From NCBI GenBank assembly GCA_910588755.1, contig CAJUQZ010000064.1, positions 6,756-14,232 of the forward strand: a stretch of 7,477 nt of DNA. The letters run 5' to 3'. The notes under the pieces were generated by a model. That model did not search any database and was not told the DNA's origin. It saw only the letters and a program-made list of their open reading frames with translations. Below are positions 5,690-7,477 of this stretch, piece after piece. The translations under genes and the position numbers were made by a program. Position 1 is the first letter of the stretch; each line of letters begins with the position of its first letter. This stretch comes from an uncultured Lachnospiraceae bacterium (GTDB lineage: Bacteria > Bacillota > Clostridia > Lachnospirales > Lachnospiraceae).

Positions 5690-6550
5690 TTATTCATAAG
5701 GTCTCTGGTAAAAACGCCCCGAGATCTGCTGCGTATTGATGACGTTGACAAACGCCTTGGGATCGACTTGTTTAATCCCCTTTATGATATCCTTGCACTC
5801 CGCCCTTGACACGACAGAGTAGACAATCTTGCGCTCCTGATGCTCATAGGAGCCCTCGGCCTCAATAATCGTGGCGCCGTGGTTGCTGTTTTTGGCGATC
5901 ACCTCATACACGCGCCTGGCATGGTTTGTCACCACCAGCAGGGTGTGCTGCCTGTACTGTTTGAACAGCGTACGCAGAACCTGTGTGGACGCATACTGGA
6001 AAATAATGGAGTACAACGCCTTCTCCCAGCCAAACAGCAGCCCTGCAATCACCAGAAGGACGGCGTTAAAGCCAAGAATCAGGTTAAAGGAATCCATACC
6101 GGTTTTCTCGGACAAAAAGATACTGATAAAATCCGTTCCGCCCGTCGTGGCATTCATCATCAGGCACAGGCTGATTGCAAACCCGTTGATCATTCCGCCA
6201 AAAATACTGATCAGCAGCGTGTCATAGACAATGGCCTGCGACGGCAAGATATCCGTCAGTATGTTGGTCAGCATGATGCACAGGCAGGAATAGAGCGTAA
6301 ACTTCTTGCCAATAAACCGGAACCCAATATAAATCGGTATCAGATTCAGTATAATATTGATCAGCGTGTAGGGAAGCTCAAACCCGAAAAACATCTCAAC
6401 AATGCGCTGGATCAGCAGGGTGAGCCCTGTCGCGCCGCCCGGATACAGGCCGCCTGTCCGCACAAACGTCTTAATGTTGAGCGCCATGATTACCGACGCA
6501 ATGCAGATGACCACTATGCGCTTTGCATCTTCTTTAAAACTAAATTTCAT
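5690..6550 (-). CDS. YitT-family membrane protein with C-terminal DUF2179 domain
   Basis: 286 residues, the standard length. Seen: about five to six hydrophobic segments in the first 195 residues (near 11-29, 62-80, 86-103, 108-130, 155-175). They include the conserved RTGGLYPGGATGL (31-43) and MMNATTGGTDFIS (131-143) glycine-rich motifs of the YitT membrane domain. A soluble domain from about residue 200 (HTLLVVTNHARRVYEVI...HGATIIEAEGSY...KIVYSVVSRAECKDI...VDPKAFVNVINTQQISGRF) matches DUF2179, a small alpha/beta fold of probable ligand-binding or regulatory role. The ATG at 6550 is chosen for GGAGG 9 nt upstream; the longer open frame to 6652 would overlap the fucosidase gene and has no such site. 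The molecular function of the family is not established; transport has been proposed. It lies 31 nt after the fucosidase stop and 32 nt before the peptidase start. Confidence 0.93.
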   Translation of the reverse strand: MKFSFKEDAKRIVVICIASVIMALNIKTFVRTGGLYPGGATGLTLLIQRIVEMFFGFELPYTLINIILNLIPIYIGFRFIGKKFTLYSCLCIMLTNILTDILPSQAIVYDTLLISIFGGMINGFAISLCLMMNATTGGTDFISIFLSEKTGMDSFNLILGFNAVLLVIAGLLFGWEKALYSIIFQYASTQVLRTLFKQYRQHTLLVVTNHARRVYEVIAKNSNHGATIIEAEGSYEHQERKIVYSVVSRAECKDIIKGIKQVDPKAFVNVINTQQISGRFYQRPYE

Positions 6551-6581
6551 ACGTATATTCCTCCATAATTTTAAGGAACTG

Positions 6582-7477
6582 TTAAGAAAATATAATTTCC
6601 GTCCAGATGCCTTTTTGCAGCAAAAGCTCCACACAACTGCCGCGGTAGACAAACTTTCTCAAGACATCGCACCCACTGCAGATCCTTGCCCTGGCGAGCG
6701 CTCCGCCCCTCCATTCAAGGTCCATGCACGCATTGCCGCGAACCCTGACACCTGTTATTTTACCATTCTGCCACGCCTCTGGCAGCGCCGGCAGCAGGAC
6801 GATTCTGTCCGCATTGCTCTGCACCAGCATTTCCACCATCGCCGCGATCGAACCGAAATTTCCGTCAATCTGGAAAGGCGGATGGTTGTCAAAAAGATTG
6901 GGCAGTGTTGACTTGACAAAAAGTTGTTGCAGATTCTCATGCGCCCTCTCACCGTCCCACAGCTTTGCGTAGTGATTGATGATCCACGCGCGGCTCCAGC
7001 CCGTATGTCCGCCGCCGCCCTCCAGACGTTTCTGCAATGTCCGCTCTGCCGCTGCCGCAAGCTTTGGCGTGCCGTCTTTTGTGATCTGATCCGACGGATG
7101 CAGCCCGTACAGATGAGAAATATGCCTGTGTCCGGGCTCCTTCTCCTCATACTCCTCACACCACTCAAGGATTCTGCCGTCGCTTCCGATGCGCGTGGGA
7201 ATCAGCCGTCCGCACGCCTCGGCAATCTGCCTGTCCAGCTCGTCGGACACGCCAAGCACACGGGCCGCCCGGTTACATTGACTAAATAAGTCACGCAAAA
7301 TCTGGTTATCCATTGTCACACCAATCGAGTTTGCCCCCTGCTCCCCGTTTGGCAGGATAAACGTATTCTCCGGCGACACGCTCGGGCATGTGCACAGATA
7401 CGTCGTTCCATCAACCTCATATTCGATACAGAAATCAAGGAAAAACCGGGCCGCCTCCCGCATGATCGGGAACATCT
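6582..7477 (-). CDS. GH95 alpha-L-fucosidase (C-terminal part, cut by right edge)
   Basis: The frame runs from a TAA at 6582 off the right edge; about 298 codons are visible of a family that is usually about 750-800 residues. The ATG at 7475 is almost certainly internal, since conserved catalytic-domain sequence is already present there (FPIMREAARFFLDF). Seen: TCPSVSPENTF with a Glu, TMDNQILRDLFSQ, GHRHISHLYGLHPSDQI, GGHTGWSRAWIINHYAKLWDGERAHENL and NHPPFQIDGNFGSIAAMVEMLVQS. These are hallmarks of the (alpha/alpha)6-barrel of GH95 enzymes, which remove terminal alpha-1,2-linked (and some other) fucose from host glycans or plant polymers by inversion. By spacing from the HRH motif, the Asp of DGNFG probably corresponds to the catalytic Asp of bifidobacterial AfcA, and the SPEN Glu is a candidate general acid; both are inferences. 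The last about 80 residues form the C-terminal beta domain. No signal peptide can be judged. Specificity within GH95 (fucosidase versus the rarer galactosidase) is not provable from this part. Confidence 0.92.
   Translation of the reverse strand, partial: MFPIMREAARFFLDFCIEYEVDGTTYLCTCPSVSPENTFILPNGEQGANSIGVTMDNQILRDLFSQCNRAARVLGVSDELDRQIAEACGRLIPTRIGSDGRILEWCEEYEEKEPGHRHISHLYGLHPSDQITKDGTPKLAAAAERTLQKRLEGGGGHTGWSRAWIINHYAKLWDGERAHENLQQLFVKSTLPNLFDNHPPFQIDGNFGSIAAMVEMLVQSNADRIVLLPALPEAWQNGKITGVRVRGNACMDLEWRGGALARARICSGCDVLRKFVYRGSCVELLLQKGIWTEIIFS

Noticed and set aside
5840..6568. Long plus-strand open frame (242 codons) opposite the YitT-family gene
   Set aside because: It lies entirely antisense to a gene with clear family motifs and a ribosome site. 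Its product is Gln/Arg/His-rich without recognisable domains, as expected for a shadow of a real gene.

Overview
The window looks like chromosomal DNA from a gut-type Lachnospiraceae or related Clostridia (Firmicutes). This is inferred from family content: a GH95 fucosidase, an M3 oligoendopeptidase of the EIHSMSMEQF type, a YitT/DUF2179 protein, BioY behind a BirA-type operator, and an acetyltransferase-like protein paired with a zinc-ribbon membrane protein. Strong GGAGG-type ribosome binding sites precede most genes. All eight genes lie on the minus strand, so transcription runs from high to low coordinates. No RNA gene, insertion sequence, CRISPR array or phage gene was seen. No gap between genes exceeds about 175 bases.

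Right block (7477 to 3954): the C-terminal part of a GH95 alpha-L-fucosidase that runs off the right edge, then a YitT-family membrane protein, then an M3-family oligoendopeptidase. The gaps are only about 30 nt and each of the two downstream genes has its own good ribosome binding site, so the three may be co-transcribed. Fucose release and intracellular peptide trimming both suit a host-glycan/peptide lifestyle, but the functional link is weak.

Middle (3953 to 3296): bioY, the substrate-binding membrane protein of an ECF-type biotin transporter. Its leader carries a nearly perfect inverted repeat (10-bp arms, 16-bp spacer) matching the BirA operator pattern, overlapping a plausible promoter. 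This indicates biotin-responsive repression.

Left block (3295 to 1): an AT-rich leader with a strong sigma-70-like promoter, followed by about four tandem TTGCAA-centred units at 17-19 bp spacing. It leads into a tight cluster: a condensation/alcohol-acetyltransferase-like protein (HxxxDG motif), an overlapping zinc-ribbon plus six-helix membrane protein (DUF6320-like), surE (5'/3'-nucleotidase; a GTG start is favoured), and the N-terminal 105 codons of a membrane-anchored protein, probably a signalling protein, cut by the left edge. The most noteworthy items are the repeat-bearing leader and the conserved-looking acyltransferase/membrane-protein/phosphatase cluster of unknown pathway. Nothing here clearly shows a complete new system.
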